In this document: positions 45,621-58,410 of the stretch, piece after piece
Position numbering within the stretch: the first letter of the stretch is position 1
Layout: each line of letters opens with the position of its first letter
NCBI RefSeq assembly: GCF_040712315.1
Contig: NC_134016.1
Span: 2,767,501 to 2,831,500, forward strand
Direction of reading: 5' to 3'
Origin: Castanea sativa
Taxonomy: Eukaryota; Streptophyta; Magnoliopsida; Fagales; Fagaceae
DNA length: 64,000 nucleotides
The notes under the pieces: generated by a model
Database searches by the model: none
Told to the model about the DNA's origin: nothing
The model's input: the letters and a program-made list of their open reading frames with translations, nothing else
Position numbers and translations under genes: made by a program

Positions 45621-48420
45621 ATTTTCATAGGTCATCCATAAATACACAGGAGGCATGCACCTTGGCAGCTGGCACTTGGTCCTCTCCCTCTTTTTATAAA
45701 GGTGGAGAACCACAAGTATGATAAGAAGAATAACAACATAGCTACAAAGGTGATCAAATTGGAGCAAAAAGGGAATATAATGACACTATGATACCTATAA
45801 TTATAGTTCTTCACAACAAAATAGAGTGGCGGTCCAATTCTGAGATACTCTGAAACATTATTAAAATACCCCTGTAGAAAACAGAATTTTAGTCTTAGCG
45901 TACACCAAACTAATAGTTCTTTTCATAATATATAGGTAATGAGGTGAAAAGTAGTTAAACCTGAAGATAGGAGTCTCGGGGAAGAACAATTTTTTGTTCC
46001 AAACCAGGTTCAATCCTAGTGCATAATGCCTATGAGATGTAAAGCAATAAAAAATTAATTAAGATGCATAGGAGGCACAAACAGATAAAAGGAGAATCTC
46101 ACCGAATGTCAAAAGATAATGATTTTTTTTTTTTCAAATATCCACAAAAACTCACAATGCTAGCCAATGCACATCCAAGAAAGAGAGAAATGACAACTAT
46201 TTTCACTCCCCAAAGACTGAGAATAGGTGCGTGGACTTCCTGAAATGCAAATCAAAGCTCAACTGGATTAGACATTAAGGAAAGACAACCATAAAAAGAA
46301 AAAAAAATTTACAAGAAAAAAGAAATTCAAAATCACCACACAAAAATGACCCTATTTTTTAAAAAGCAAATATTTAGCATGAATGACTCCTCAAGAGTGG
46401 ACAGAAACAATGTTTATCATTAATGATCACAACTATAATAACATGTATACTATACTAAAGGTAGATATCATCATGCATTTTACAGTCAAGTTTCACAAAA
46501 CCTCTAGTCTCAACAAAACTGTTACCAGTACAACATGGAAAAGTTGTAAACCTTCGGAGTGCAGGTTGGTTCAACATCACTGCTATCAATACTGACCAAG
46601 ACAGCAGGACTAATATAAACATGCCTAAAAGTAATGTTCAAAAATTGTACATGTTCAATTATGGTGTTTTACAAAATCAAATGATGCACCCTTGACAATT
46701 ACATGTCTTAGTGAGGCATGTGAACAACAACCTCCACAAACAATGGTGGAGGTTTAACTTTTGTAAAATTACTTTATCTTTAAGGTACAAATAAATTGCT
46801 TTGAAACACATAATATTGACAAATTTAAATATGTTAGAAACATATCATATGCATGACATGCACACTGAATGATAACCCAGGCGTGCATAAAATTTTGCTG
46901 ACGGTCAGGGAGTACAACAGGCCTACCAAACTAAATAAAAGTAACCAATCTCCACACTCTGCGAACATATTCATATTATTATGAGTATGTATGAGACGGG
47001 TAAAATTGTGATATCAATGTAATTACCCACGTATAAAAAATATACATGTGTTAAGATAAATTAATAAAACCTAAACACACTTCCTGAGAACATGGTATAA
47101 GAAACATAGGAGGAAAAAATCACCTTCCCCACCATTTCAGGTGGTTCGCCATCAACTCCTACATGAATCATTCCCAACGGCCACCTTAAACACACTATCT
47201 AACCCCAATAACCAAAATCATACCCATAAACCCAGTACTTTCTCCTGATCTGCACCAATAATGAACACAATCACCACCCCCAACTGCAGATTTTGTTGGA
47301 AAACTCAGACCAACAAGACGCCCGATGACCAAGTGAAACATAGCTAAGCGGCCCCATATGGCCTAATCGGCTCCCTAAGACTGACAATGTTACACTGCTC
47401 CATAATTTTGTATTGAATGAGTATATTGACAAATTAACTGTTAGATTACATTGCCTTGTTCTAATTTACATGCTTGCAAAATATCAAGCTAATCAGATAC
47501 CAAAAACTATCTCATCACAACGAGTTTAAATTTAACGTATTTTTAGCTTAAAAATTATATGCAAAACATGAGTTTATTAATCAAATGGTAAATAACATCC
47601 AATTAATATGGTATTTACTATTTAGCATGGATGCTATGAACAAGAAGAATATGTGATCAAACTATTCAATTCTCAAAATATTAATCTAATAAAAAGTTTT
47701 GATAGGTTGATGGCGCAACCATAGTGTGGTTATGGAGCGGTTGATGGAGTTAATTACCATTTGATTTTTTTTTTATGCTTTATTTGGTTATTCTAAAGTC
47801 AAGGTTACTTTTGTAATTTTACTATTGTTGCGTATGGCGATAGTTGTGGACCTTGGATTTTCTTTTATTAACAAGTCTTATTTAGTGTAGTATTTAAGTG
47901 TGGGCTTTGGTTCATTTCCATCAGGGTTTGGTTTACTAGTCAAAGGAGTTCTAGTTCTAGTAGGAGAAGTTAAGATTTAGGGTCTATGTAAGTGTGATAT
48001 TGTACTCCAACAAGTTAGAGTTGATCAATAAAAATCGAATGTTTTGCATATTGAGGAAAAACACAAATTGGGAAGAAATTCTATTTCAATTTCTTTTTTT
48101 CCCCTTTGATCAACCCTAAATCAAATCTTTTCCCTTTTCTAACCCAAATTCGTTCTTAAACCCTAACCCTCTTTCTAAAGGCTCTAAACCCAAAATCCAA
48201 ATATTATCCTAAACCTTAACCCACCACATGCACATGTAAGACAAATTCTCCAAATTGTCCCATGTCAGTGGTGTAATGTCACAAAGAGTTACAATGATCA
48301 CATAACCATACATGTGAATTCTCAATTACAGAGGACATTGAGGGTACTTTCCATTGAATCCATTGAGTATAAAACCGGATCATTGGTCTAACCTTTAGAA
48401 GATAAGACTAACATGAAAAT
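45621..48420. other. Intergenic stretch without recognised features
   Basis: About 2.8 kb of AT-rich DNA. No frame above 70 codons looks real. About 47700-48060 has a promoter- or LTR-like composition, but no borders or repeats could be fixed. Confidence 0.6.
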
Positions 48421-49614
48421 TTTGACAAACAAAAAGAAAGAAAGAAGATAATTCCGCTATGAAAATTATGAAGATTAAAAGGCATCATAATAGCCTGTGA
48501 ATGTATATTTTCATAGGTCAGCAAGAAAATTAATTACAGGGAAATATATAAATTTAAATCAATCAAGCATTAAAAAAAAATTCGCTATTACAGTTCAAAA
48601 TAAGGAAATACCAGCATGCAAAATGAAGGAAATACCAGTAAATGCCAGAGAAAAAGTCCTTCAGAAAAAGGTAGCCAATCCCTTTCCAGAGGACCTGAAG
48701 ACAATTGAAAGTTTTTTAGACAACTTGGCTTTTCAGAAAATAATTTTGAAAAAAAGAAGAATAATATATAATTGAAACAAACTCCACGAGCAATCTTAAT
48801 CCATTTTGAGCAAAACTACATGACCTCAAATTGGGACAACGAAAGACATTAGCATTTATAATTAAAGTGAGGCTATGTGCCACTTCCACCATAGGTAGAC
48901 ATTAGGATACTGAAAGATGGTCAGGCTCTAAAATGGGGTATCTTTAAAATTTCTTTGACATTGGAAAAGTAATTCTGTGAGATCAGAAACTACCACTGCC
49001 AGCTCTTGAATTGCCAAGTGTGACATGTGGTTCACTTAGTGACAATCTTTGAATTCGTAGTCCTATATTCAGCATTTCTTCCCAAAAGTTCCAGATATAC
49101 CTAAATGGTGAACCTTCAAAATTACTAATGAAAACAGTACTCTAAAATCCATATTTCAACACTAAAACGAGAAACAAAAAAAACAAAGATTTCAACTTGA
49201 ACCCAAATACTAAAAGTACAAAAAACATTGAAGGAGATAAAGATTAATAAACATACCCTTTTGATTAACTTGCTTCATCTTTGACACAGAACATGCACGC
49301 AGTTCCTTTTTGTGCTGGAAGGGAAAATCAAACTCACAGGGTCGCTTTACTGTGTCCGTGTGTGTGTTTTTTTTATTTGGGTCTGCAGCTGAGGTGGAAA
49401 TGGGTCGGGTCGGTTTGTTGGGTGGGTTCGGATGTCAACATTATTACGGATCATATATTCTAAGCCCGATTTCTATTGCTGGCCCAATGACATAAAGGCT
49501 TTAGGCTTTTTATTTGTCAATTGTGCATTTTAATTACTGTTTCAGTGTACGTGTGTTTTAGACTCTAGCTTAAATGCTCAAAGCTATTTCTTCTTTTTAA
49601 ATATTACAATGCAG
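48420..49614. repeat. Segmental duplication copy G
   Basis: 48480-49130 matches 14520-15610. 49145-49614 matches 18720-19350. The 3 kb that separate these two parts in copy A are missing here, so G carries an internal deletion of copy A's arrangement. Confidence 0.8.
48783..49130 (-). pseudogene. CNL 3'-end relic, copy G
   Basis: It has the same plus-strand signature ('gagcaatcttaatccattttgag', then 'cctcaaattgggacaac') and the same following LRR-like block ('agctcttgaattgccaagtg') as copies A and B. On the minus strand it gives fragments of the last LRR and tail, broken by stops and shifts. Confidence 0.55.
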
Positions 49615-50649
49615 CTATGAAGCTCAGTTCCATCGCTGAAAAGAGTTTGAATATATGTTCTGGAGCAGGACTGGCTGACAAAATAAAATGTGATAAATTG
49701 GCAAGGAATTGTGATGCACCACGGCTCTCTTTCATTTGTGCTCGTATATCTTCAACCAGGGACGGACCCAGGTGGGGCCCAAGGGGACCGGCTCCACCCT
49801 GGGTCCAAATTTTTCTTTTTTTGTTATAATATTTTTTATTTTTGTAGTTAGCTTTTTTCAAAATCTTTCCGCAACAAGCCTAACTAACCTCACCCAAATA
49901 ATAATTATCCAACCAAAAAACTTAACAAAATTGATAAAAATATTCACAATGGTAATTGTGTTTTAACAAAAAAAAAAAAAAACTATTTTTCTGCCAAAGA
50001 ACTAAAAAATCATGTGTTATTAGAAAAGTTAAAGCTAAATTTTTTGAAACTACAGTAAACTGGTATAAATACTAGTTAACTGTAGCAAGTTGTTGAAAAT
50101 AAAATACAATATTTTATTAAGATTATACCTCTTCCTTCAATTAAAAAACTTAAATTCTCTCGCTTCCTTTATTACTTTAATAAATTATTTATATCATTTT
50201 AAATGATGTTATTAAAAAAAATAGAACATTTAATATTAGATATATTGTAAAGTGAGGTGGTAAAATAGATAAAATAACTTTTTGAGGTACTAAAAACTAA
50301 AATTTTTAGCACTACCAATGTAAATGCTCTAATTTCAACAAAATAAAAAAATTCCTAGCCATTCTAGTATTAAAACTAGACATTATTTTGTTTTTTATTT
50401 TTTATTTTTTTTCTTTGTTAGTAAATAATTGCATCTTAATATATTTAAAATTAATAATTTTAAGTATTTATAATTTTTTAATATTATATGAATGTTTATT
50501 TGGAGTTTTCTTTTTCTTTATACTCCAACCTTCAGTAGCTTAAAATCCTAGGTGGGTCACTGTCTTCAACTGAAAGTTGAAAAGTAATGAAATGGGCTAA
50601 TCCTACAATTGAACAAGAACTTCTAAAGTGCCTCGTTGAGGCAGATTCA
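49615..50649 (+). pseudogene. BTB/TAZ (BT) gene exon, copy G, split by a hAT element
   Basis: The exon opens after an AATGCAG acceptor and closes at a GTAAGT donor (50650). The left part reads LSSIAEKSLNICSGAGLADK and CDAPRLSFICARISS. After removal of the hAT insertion (49757-50562) it continues KVMKWANPTIEQELL ... VEADS. This matches the region between the BTB and TAZ domains of BT proteins. The donor is in phase with the TAZ exon start (RKGDRLKRMEEKK) of the other relic at 20269. One stop (TGA where Trp is usual) lies just after the insertion. No TAZ exon follows here: a LINE and unrelated DNA come next. Confidence 0.8.
49757..50562. mobile_element. hAT-like non-autonomous element
   Basis: 806 bp with an exact 8-bp target duplication TCTTCAAC (49749-49756 and 50563-50570), the hAT length. 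Terminal inverted repeats are CAGGGACGGACCCAGG against CAGTGACCCACCTAGG. No transposase. The interior is AT-rich. Insertion into the BT exon may have come before or after the gene was lost. Confidence 0.85.
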
Positions 50650-50808
50650 GTAAGTCAATTCCTGTTCTTTGTTCAAGGAAAATTATATCTGTAATCATGA
50701 ACTAAGCATGGAAATTTTAGTGGATATATAAATATATGCTTGCTATAATTTATGTACGTTAAATATCTGTTGAATTCCGTAACAATAATGGAACAAGGAA
50801 GGTTTTGC

Positions 50809-51529
50809 GCACACAGCTGTTGGAGTTATTTGTTGTCACGGTTTGGTCCATATGAAACCAGAGAAATCGAGTACGACTAAACCAACCAGCAAATGCCATC
50901 CATCAAATCGCTCACCTCTCTAAAAATTGGCTAGCTGAATTCCAAGCAAGATAAGTCAGCATTGATTCAACACCGATCCATAATCAACCAACGAGGAGTA
51001 GGTGGAAGCCTCCCCCTTCAGGTTGTTTCAAAATCAACTTTGATGGTGTCTTCCCAAAGGAGAAGAAATCTGGTATAGGAGTTGTTATTAGAGACAACAG
51101 AGGCTTTGTAATTGCTTCATGTTCGAAGGTGGTGCATCAGGAGCTAGGACTTTCTGATGTTGAAGTTATGGCTGTGGTGTGGGCTCTATCCTTCGCATCA
51201 AATGTAGGTGTGAGGCGGGCTGTGTTAAAGGGAGATTCAATGGCAGTTATCTCGGGTTTAAGGGAGGACGAGAAGATATTGGTGCCATACGGTCTACTAT
51301 TGGAGGATGCCGAGTTATTGTCCCAACAATTTGATGAGCTCTGTTACTCTCATATAAAGAGGGAAGGCAACAGTTTATCGTATAGTCTGGCCAGATATGC
51401 AGTATGTATATCAAATTTTCTAGTTTGGATAGAAGATATATAATATCACAATTTTATTTTGTATTACAAACCGATTTATCGGGTTTTTCTTAATAAATTG
51501 CATTGAAGTGGTTCCTCAAAAAAAAAAAA
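50809..51529 (+). mobile_element. 5'-truncated LINE
   Basis: About 721 bp ending in an A run, flanked by a perfect 14-bp target duplication AAGGAAGGTTTTGC (50795-50808 and 51530-51543). It carries only the end of ORF2. Variable 5' truncation and a poly-A tail are standard for L1-type plant LINEs. It is inserted in what was an intron of the BT relic. Confidence 0.92.
51003..51443 (+). pseudogene. LINE ORF2 C-terminal RNase H domain
   Basis: An open frame from WKPPPSGCFKINFDGVFPK to the stop at 51441-51443. RNase H motifs: FDG (first Asp), GIGVVIRDNRGFVIAS, DVEVMAVVWALSFA (Glu) and KGDSMAVISGL (Asp). The final motif reads REGNSLSYSLARYA, where plant LINEs usually have a His and an Asp/Ala (NxxAHxLAK), so the last catalytic position is lost. 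Upstream (HLSKNWLAEFQAR) is interrupted by a stop. The domain would remove RNA from the LINE's cDNA hybrid. Confidence 0.85.
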
Positions 51530-51685
51530 AAGGAAGGTTTTGCACTGGGTATGTGGTAGATCTCTAGCTCAACAACCTCTAATGGATTAACTATTAAGCC
51601 TTGTAAAATAAAATAAAATAACTACCTTTATGTTCCTACCGTTGGGATCTGCACAACATTAACCTCCTAATAATACAATTTTTTA

Positions 51686-51885
51686 AGATTAAGAATTTTT
51701 GTGATGAAGAGTTTTAACTTAATGATAAAATTTATAGAGTTACTTAGATGATGTACTTTAAGTTCATCAATTAAATTCAAGCATATAACTGTATTGGCCA
51801 ATACAATATAAACAATGATATTTTTTTCAATAACAACTAAATTTCATACTACTATATATTTGAATTTAAATAGAAAACCTAATGA
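51686..51885. repeat. 190-bp dispersed repeat, copy 1
   Basis: Related to 52665-52850 and 59555-59850 by the order 'aagaattttt(g)tgat', 'ttttaacttaatg', 'gatgatgtac', 'aattcaa(g/a)cata', 'actgtattg' and 'acaacta'. Probably an old MITE. Non-coding. Confidence 0.7.
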
Positions 51886-52423
51886 ATTGTACCTAAAGTT
51901 TCATCTTGGCATGTTCATGACTCATGAGTGATTAGCTAGGATTTGTCACATATCACACACATATTCACCATCTCTTTCAATATCCAATCTATGCATTCCT
52001 AGAAAAGAGTTTCATCATGTTCTTGAATATTTTTCCTTGCAATCACATGTTTTGGACGATATAAACCATTGAATGAGATGATATGATCATTGGTCACCAT
52101 AGTCTAGAAGATAGATTTCATCAGACAAATTGGTGTCTAACACATTCTCAATCTTGTAACCTAGACTCTAAACTTAGATTAAGGATTAGAAGATTAAACT
52201 TATCCTTTGTAATCTTCTCTTTCTAGATTGTAACTAGTAATCAAATTTTTATACTTTTATTTTAGATTGTATCTAGGACCAAAACAATATTATTTTTTTT
52301 GGCTATTATCAAAGAAATGTACCATTTTAATTCATCAATAAGAATAATACACTTTTCAATTTGGTTTTTTTTTTTCAATTAAATAAGTGTCAATTCGATT
52401 CTAAAACCCTTGACCTAAGAGGG

Positions 52424-52465
<42 letters not shown>
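52424..52465. repeat. (AAT)n microsatellite
   Basis: About 14 AAT units. Confidence 0.95.
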
Positions 52466-52664
52466 GTAGAACCTCCACTATTTCTTGAGAGGTAATAAAC
52501 ACGATTCCACCCCATTTGCGTGGACCATGTGCTCAAAACCCAAATTTTGAAGCTTTTGAGGATTGGGGGCGTGATCTCTCACAAATATTGCCCAGAAAAA
52601 CACATTAAAATGAGAGAAAAAATATAGATAATACTTTGATATGAAAATCATGAACTTAACAAAG

Positions 52665-52850
52665 ATTAAGAATTTTTTGTGATAAAATGTTTTAACTTAA
52701 TGGTAAAGTTTATAGATTTACTTAGATGATGTACATTAAATTTTCCAATTAAATTCAAACATAAGACTATATTAACAAGTACAATACAAATAATATTATC
52801 TTTTCAGGACAATTAAAGTTAATACCACAATGTGTTTTAATGCAAAAAAA
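52665..52850. repeat. 190-bp dispersed repeat, copy 2
   Basis: Same family as 51686-51885, in the same orientation. It ends just before the MULE at 52899. Confidence 0.7.
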
Positions 52851-52898
52851 AATCACCACCATTTAAGTCACTCGTCCAAAAAAGTTGCAATTGAGGAT

Positions 52899-53900
52899 GG
52901 GGGCGGGCTCCCCTATATCTCCAGTTTTCTCATGTTTTTACACTAATGAAAGACACGTGGCAAGCAACAAATCCTAAGGTTATAAATAAGCCACATAATT
53001 TTCTCTACCTTTTAATCCATTTTAGTTTTCAATAAAATTTTTCTGGGTTTGCTTCAATCACCTGTTACGAAAAATGATCTTTCAAAATCATATTTTGATG
53101 GTTTCCACTGTCACAAAATGATCAGCCACTCCAGACCCATATATAGGAAGCTCAAGAACTCTTTCAAGAGCTTCAAAGTTTTATGGGAACAACTTTTGAT
53201 GGAGAACAGAACAATGAATTGGGTCTTTGATTTGGGTTTTATTACTTGTGATTTGAATGTGAAGAGAAAGGCCAATTAATTGGATAAATGAATAAAAAAA
53301 ATTAAGGAATAAAAGATTAGAGAAGAATATCATGGCTGCTTTCAAAGATTTGAAGAAGGAGAGGAAGCTTTCAAAGCTTCCATGGCTGATTCTTTCACAG
53401 CTTTCAAAACATATTCAGAAGTCTCATGCCAAACCCAAAACCCATCGGATCTCCCACGGCCAGAAATCCATATCAAACCCGATGTCTCACCTCCCCAAGC
53501 TCACCGAAGGACCTCAATTTCACACGCCTCCGCCAAAACGAGCCTCGATGCTCATAGCGGCATAGCCATGAAACCCACCGTGTCAATCCAAACAGCAATG
53601 GTTTCTTGTTTTGCTATGCCAATCTTAGCTGTGAAACCCATAGTTCTAGCCCAAACTCATTGCCATCAAGTTCCGATTTGCCAATCTGGACGCATCTGAT
53701 GCTCAGGTAGGTGAGCTCCATTAGGGGGTGGATGTTGGAGAAAGATGCAAAGAAGAAAGAAAGACAAAAAATTGAGAGAAAAAAGTGGTATTTGACGTGT
53801 GATTTTTCTAACCTTAGGATTTGTTGCTTGCTACGTGTCTTTCATTGGTGTAAAAACAAGGGAGAACTGGAGATGTTATAACGGGAGGGGAGCCCGCCCC
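52899..53900. mobile_element. Mutator-like element with possible captured DNA (Pack-MULE-like)
   Basis: 1,002 bp with inverted ends of about 100 bp (GGGGCGGGCTCCCC, 'tttttacac(t/c)aatgaaagacac', 'caagcaacaaatcctaaggtt'). The 9-bp flanks are ATTGAGGAT and ATTGAAGAT (one mismatch). The interior at 53330-53700 is clearly richer in C and has two overlapping plus-strand frames (from 53332, MAAFKDLKKERKLSKLPWL). This suggests captured gene sequence, but I do not recognise it. Confidence 0.82.
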
Positions 53901-53909
53901 ATTGAAGAT

Positions 53910-54600
53910 ACCGCATCTTTCAAACTAATGTCCAGTGGACCAGTGTTCACGGAATGTAAACATTGTGAGTGAGCAACAATAATTTGCCTTCATTTTTCAG
54001 TAAGATCTATAAGACATTAACAACTTGTTCAAGGGGAAAAAATATGGTCAAAAGATAGGAAATATATTTTCTTTTATAAAAGTATATATGATATTATAAC
54101 CAAAATTGTGGGGCCTTTTTGCAGTTGGAGGCTAAGGTAAATAGGTAATTGCCAAAATGGCCTATATGTTAGAGATAGAATGCATACTCTATGTCAAGTC
54201 GGCTCCCATATCATGTGAAATTGTGATTTTCTAACTTATGAATCCCACATCGATAACTGAACAATTATCCAAAGTTTCTGCGTCTGGGCTGCACGACCCA
54301 ACCTACTTTCATTTCATATATGAGCTTTCGGCCCACTGAGTTGTTTTTTCTTAGTGGAAAATGGGTCACTCATGTTGGTGACAACGAAAGAGAGGCCCAT
54401 TATCACTAAATCCTATTGGTCTATCTCCTTCCAAACAATTTTACTTCATGGGCTCATACGATAAGGCCAAGGTCATGTGTCCTTCACATATATTCTTCAT
54501 CACCGCCACTAAAATTATCTTCAAGCTCTTCCATAAAGGTTAAATTCCAAGGGTAGTTGTACAAGACTTGGTAGCTAGTCAATGTTATACTTAAGCGTTT
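53910..54600. repeat. Spacer with a copy of the 62-kb repeat
   Basis: About 54225-54480 is related to both units at 62160-62735 ('gaatcccacatcgataa', 'gggctgcacgaccc', 'gaggcccattatcac'). The rest is AT-rich and non-coding. Confidence 0.65.
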
Positions 54601-54868
54601 AGACAATATTTTGAGATTAGAACTTAGAAGTGGGAAATAGTACTCTTCATAGACTTGCTAGGTAGTCCAAATTGCTTGGATACAAAGATAAGTTAAAATT
54701 ATTCACTTCATTAGGACCAAATCTCAGGTGGGGCTCAGTTTGTATTCTTGGTGATCTATTTGAATTTTGCAACACTATAGTGCTAACACTGGCTGAATCC
54801 TAATCTTAGTTATGTTTATTTTGAGTGATAGATGTGGGCAACATTCATATATATATACTAGCCTTAGA
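54601..54868. repeat. Second copy of the left-edge repeat
   Basis: It matches window positions 8-330 with about 20 bp missing near the first copy's 65-95. It ends with the same short AT tract and 'atactagcctt'. Its position before copy B mirrors the left edge's position before copy A, extending the duplication to about 59 kb in total span. Confidence 0.85.
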
Positions 54869-55200
54869 GCGTATTATGAGTTTTTTTTTTAGTGGTTCTA
54901 TTTTGTAGCCAAAAGAATAATAAAAAAACGTGTTTTTATTATTATATATATAATTTTATTTGAAAATTTAATTTATAAGTGGAAAAAACAATTTGAAAAT
55001 CAACAAGAGATTGACCCTATTTTTGAGGCAATGTTTTAGTAGAAGTTAGATTTGTATTTTTACCAGATTGTTTTTTAGTTTTGTCTTTACTTAAACATAG
55101 GGATGCAGGAGTATTTTAGAACCATAAAAATGAGGAATCCAAACAGGAAAAGCCCCTTAAATAATAATAATAATATATATATATATATGACAATTTTTAT
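54869..55200. other. Insertion at the AT tract, unclassified
   Basis: It begins with a MITE-like 'actagccttagagcg' but then differs from the palindromic MITE at 321. It is AT-rich, ends in AT repeats near 55170-55190, and has no coding signal. Confidence 0.5.
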
Positions 55201-56121
55201 GATTTTATTGATAAAGTATCTTTGATTTGTTGGAGAAAAAGAATTATTGTAGGGTGCATGCCTCCTGGCATTTGCAAGAAACAATGGAAGTTGTGGGAAA
55301 TTTTTTTAATTAGACCATGTTTCCTTGCGAACAAAGAGAGTACATTTGCATACCGTTCTTTCTAGAACTAAATTTATAAACAAATCAAATTCAATTCCAG
55401 GATATGAACCATTGACAAACGGACTTACGAAATGCATGGAATGGTCGATCAAGAGTTTTACAACATGATTGTGATGTTAAATTTTATGGAATGTGATATA
55501 CACCAACATGTGATTTTTCTAAGGCCATATTTGGCATGACCTTCATAAAGAAGAGAGAATAAATTTATCTATAATTATTACATAACAGGTTACAGAGGCT
55601 TCAATAATGAAACTCTATGTATGTGGAATAGATGAGATGAGATGAGAGTATGAGAATATTAATTTTGATTAGTACATCACATGATCCATAGATTGCCCTT
55701 GCAATTGCATACGATCATCTTTAACACAAAACATTTTAACTTGTTTACATTTTTTTTGTTTTTCTGGAATAACTTGCTTGATTCTTCTAATTTGAATGAA
55801 GGGGGAAAAAGGATCACGACAAATATTTTGGTTTTAAGTTAGCTTGGGGCCTATAGCATGGAAACCACAAGTTGCCTAACAGGAAAGCGCATCTTTCTAA
55901 GAAATAATATATCTTTAGTTAAAAAATTGAATATTGAGAAATTATTTGTAACAATCCAAAAAAAAAAAAAAAAAGATCTTATGGTTTGACAAAGAATATT
56001 CAAACACCAAAATAAATAAATTGTACACTTCTCTAGCAATTTAATATGAACCAATATTTCTAATTCTTTAAAATTTCAATTTGTTTCAAAGAAAGCAACT
56101 TCCTAATACAGTCAAAGATAT

Positions 56122-56143
56122 CCCCCCCCCCCCCCCCCCCCCC
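56122..56143. repeat. Poly-C tract of 22
   Basis: 22 consecutive C. The duplicated position in copy A has only CCCCCTCC, so the run expanded after duplication. It gives a spurious glycine-run frame on the minus strand. Confidence 0.9.
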
Positions 56144-57449
56144 AAGTCCTTTTGTGAAAAATGATTTGTTTTGACCAATGGCAAAAAACAACACGTTTCT
56201 ACTTGATAATTTTTCTGACAGTGGACTATGATCTTTAACCATCAAAGTTAGCCATCAATTGGCCCTAGTAATGGTAACTAAACCAGTATGGTCAACTAAT
56301 CTTTGTGCAGAGCACAAGTGACGTGGTGCACACCATTTGAAACCAAGTACACGGCCACATTGCTTAAACAATATCAAGCCACTGACTCAACAATATATCA
56401 TCATCATCATCATCATTGATTAAACTATTAAATCAATGATAACATCCGTCACAGTAGTAATAAGGCATCACTCTTCAAATCAAACATATGATTGTTTATT
56501 CCATTGGAGAAGCTCCTATAGTCCTCATTTCCGAATTCCACAATATCTTACATTAAAATCATGATTGCAGATGATCTGCATGACTTATACTAATGTAGAG
56601 AACTACATCAAAAGAGATATCCCAATCATGGCCTATCCAGTAAAATATGGTATAGACCTAAAAAAAAAAAGTTGAATAATAACAATAAAATAACATATCA
56701 ATCCTTCAAATTACCATTGTTTTGCAAAGGAAAGCATCGCCATACTTTTTTTTAATTCCCCTTTTGATGCATTCTTCTGTTTGCTCCATTGCTATATTCA
56801 AATACCCATCCAATGATCCAAACATACAAAAAAAATACCTGCTCGTGAAGATTACAACCCATCATAATAGCCTCTGAATGTATATTTTCATAGGTCATAC
56901 CGAACAAAATGAAGTGGGGTACACCAAACATCAGCAAGATGTTCATCTACAAAGTGTAAGTCTTCACCACTTGCCTTTATAGCCAAGTAGTATTTCTAGG
57001 CCTTCCTAAGATGCACCCCATCATAAAAGATTGGCCAAAAGGTTCTGTTTAACTACTTCCCCCCTACCTTTGGTTTGTTTCGTGACAGAAAAATTTAATA
57101 AAAAATGGGAGAGGGCAAATGTCCCCATGCATGGAATGTCACTTTTATCTAGATATCATGATTTTCAGCAAGTAGCTTTTTTTCCTCCTAAAAACTTATA
57201 GTAATGTTGTCTGAAGTACTAGATCCCTATTTAGAAATTGCTAATAATCTATCAACAATGAGTAGACATTGTACTGAGGATACTTAATAAACAATACAGT
57301 GCAGGTTATGCATTATAGATTAAGGTAGGAGTGCTCTAAATGTACAGTGTAACAGATGATAATTGTGTCAGCAAGAAAATTAATAACAGCGAAATCCATA
57401 AATTTAAATCAATCATGCTTTAAAAAACATTCTGCTATTACAGTTCAAA

Positions 57450-58410
57450 ATAATCACCAGTTTGCTAAATGAAGGAGATACCAGTAAATGCCAGAGTGAA
57501 AGTCCTTCAGAAAAAGGCAGCCAATAGCTTTCAAGAGGACAGGAGCTGAAGACATTTGAAAGTTTTTAAGACAACTTGGGTTTTCAGAAACAAACTCCAT
57601 GAGCAATCTTAAACCATTTTGTGCAAACCTACGTGACCTCAAATTGGGACAATGAAAGATATTAACAGTTGTAAAATGGGAGATCTGTAAAATATCTTTG
57701 ACATTGGAAAAGAATTTCTGTGAGATTAGAATATACCAGTGGCTAGCTCTTAAATTGCCAAGTGGGACATATGGTTCACTTAGTGACAATCTTTGAATTT
57801 GTAGTCCTACATTCCACATTTCTTCCGATAAGTTCCCAATATACCTCAATGGTGAACCTTCAAAATTACTAAAAATATTAATGACAGAAAAAAAGGATAA
57901 TATATATGGTAAGTGAGAAAATAGGGAAGAACTAGTCTATTTCAAAGGAAAACATTAGAGAAAATATTTATTTAGATTAATTTGAGCTTAGAAAAGGAAT
58001 TAAAAAATTATCTGGATATTTGGAACAGAGGCAACCTTGGTCCACCTTGTGCTTAAGTATACCTCTAATTGGGAACTGAAGGATAGCTAACATGCTGAAG
58101 TACACCTTTAATTGGGAATGAATGATAATCAGCATCTGTATATGGTATACGAATAACTAGTTCAGTAAATATAATACAAAATCGTAATTAGAACAAAGGA
58201 AGGAATCTTAGTAGGTTCTTTTTGTCGGAAGTGAGAAATGGAAGAGAAGAGGAGATTGACAGAACTCACAAACTTTAATGAAATAATTGCACTGATCAAT
58301 TTAAGATTCCCTGTATATTGTGATTCTTGTACTACAACATATATTCTACCACTGGGACACTCTCGCTCCTTCCATCTCCCTTTCAAAGAACAGTAAAAAA
58401 AATCAAGCTT
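57450..58410 (-). pseudogene. Relics of CNL 3' end, copy B
   Basis: The best-kept relic: a 131-codon frame (57849-57454) with YIGNLSEEMWNVGLQ, IQRLSLSEPYVPLGNLR, then VNIFHCPNLRSRRFAQ and, one frame away, TKWFKIAHG. Further tail modules lie at about 58080-58025 (SSQLEVYLSTRWTKVASVP), near 58100 and near 58400-58345 (CSLKGRWKERECPSG). It is LRR-like and ends like the intact CNL, but lacks all upstream domains. A translated product is unlikely. Confidence 0.6.
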
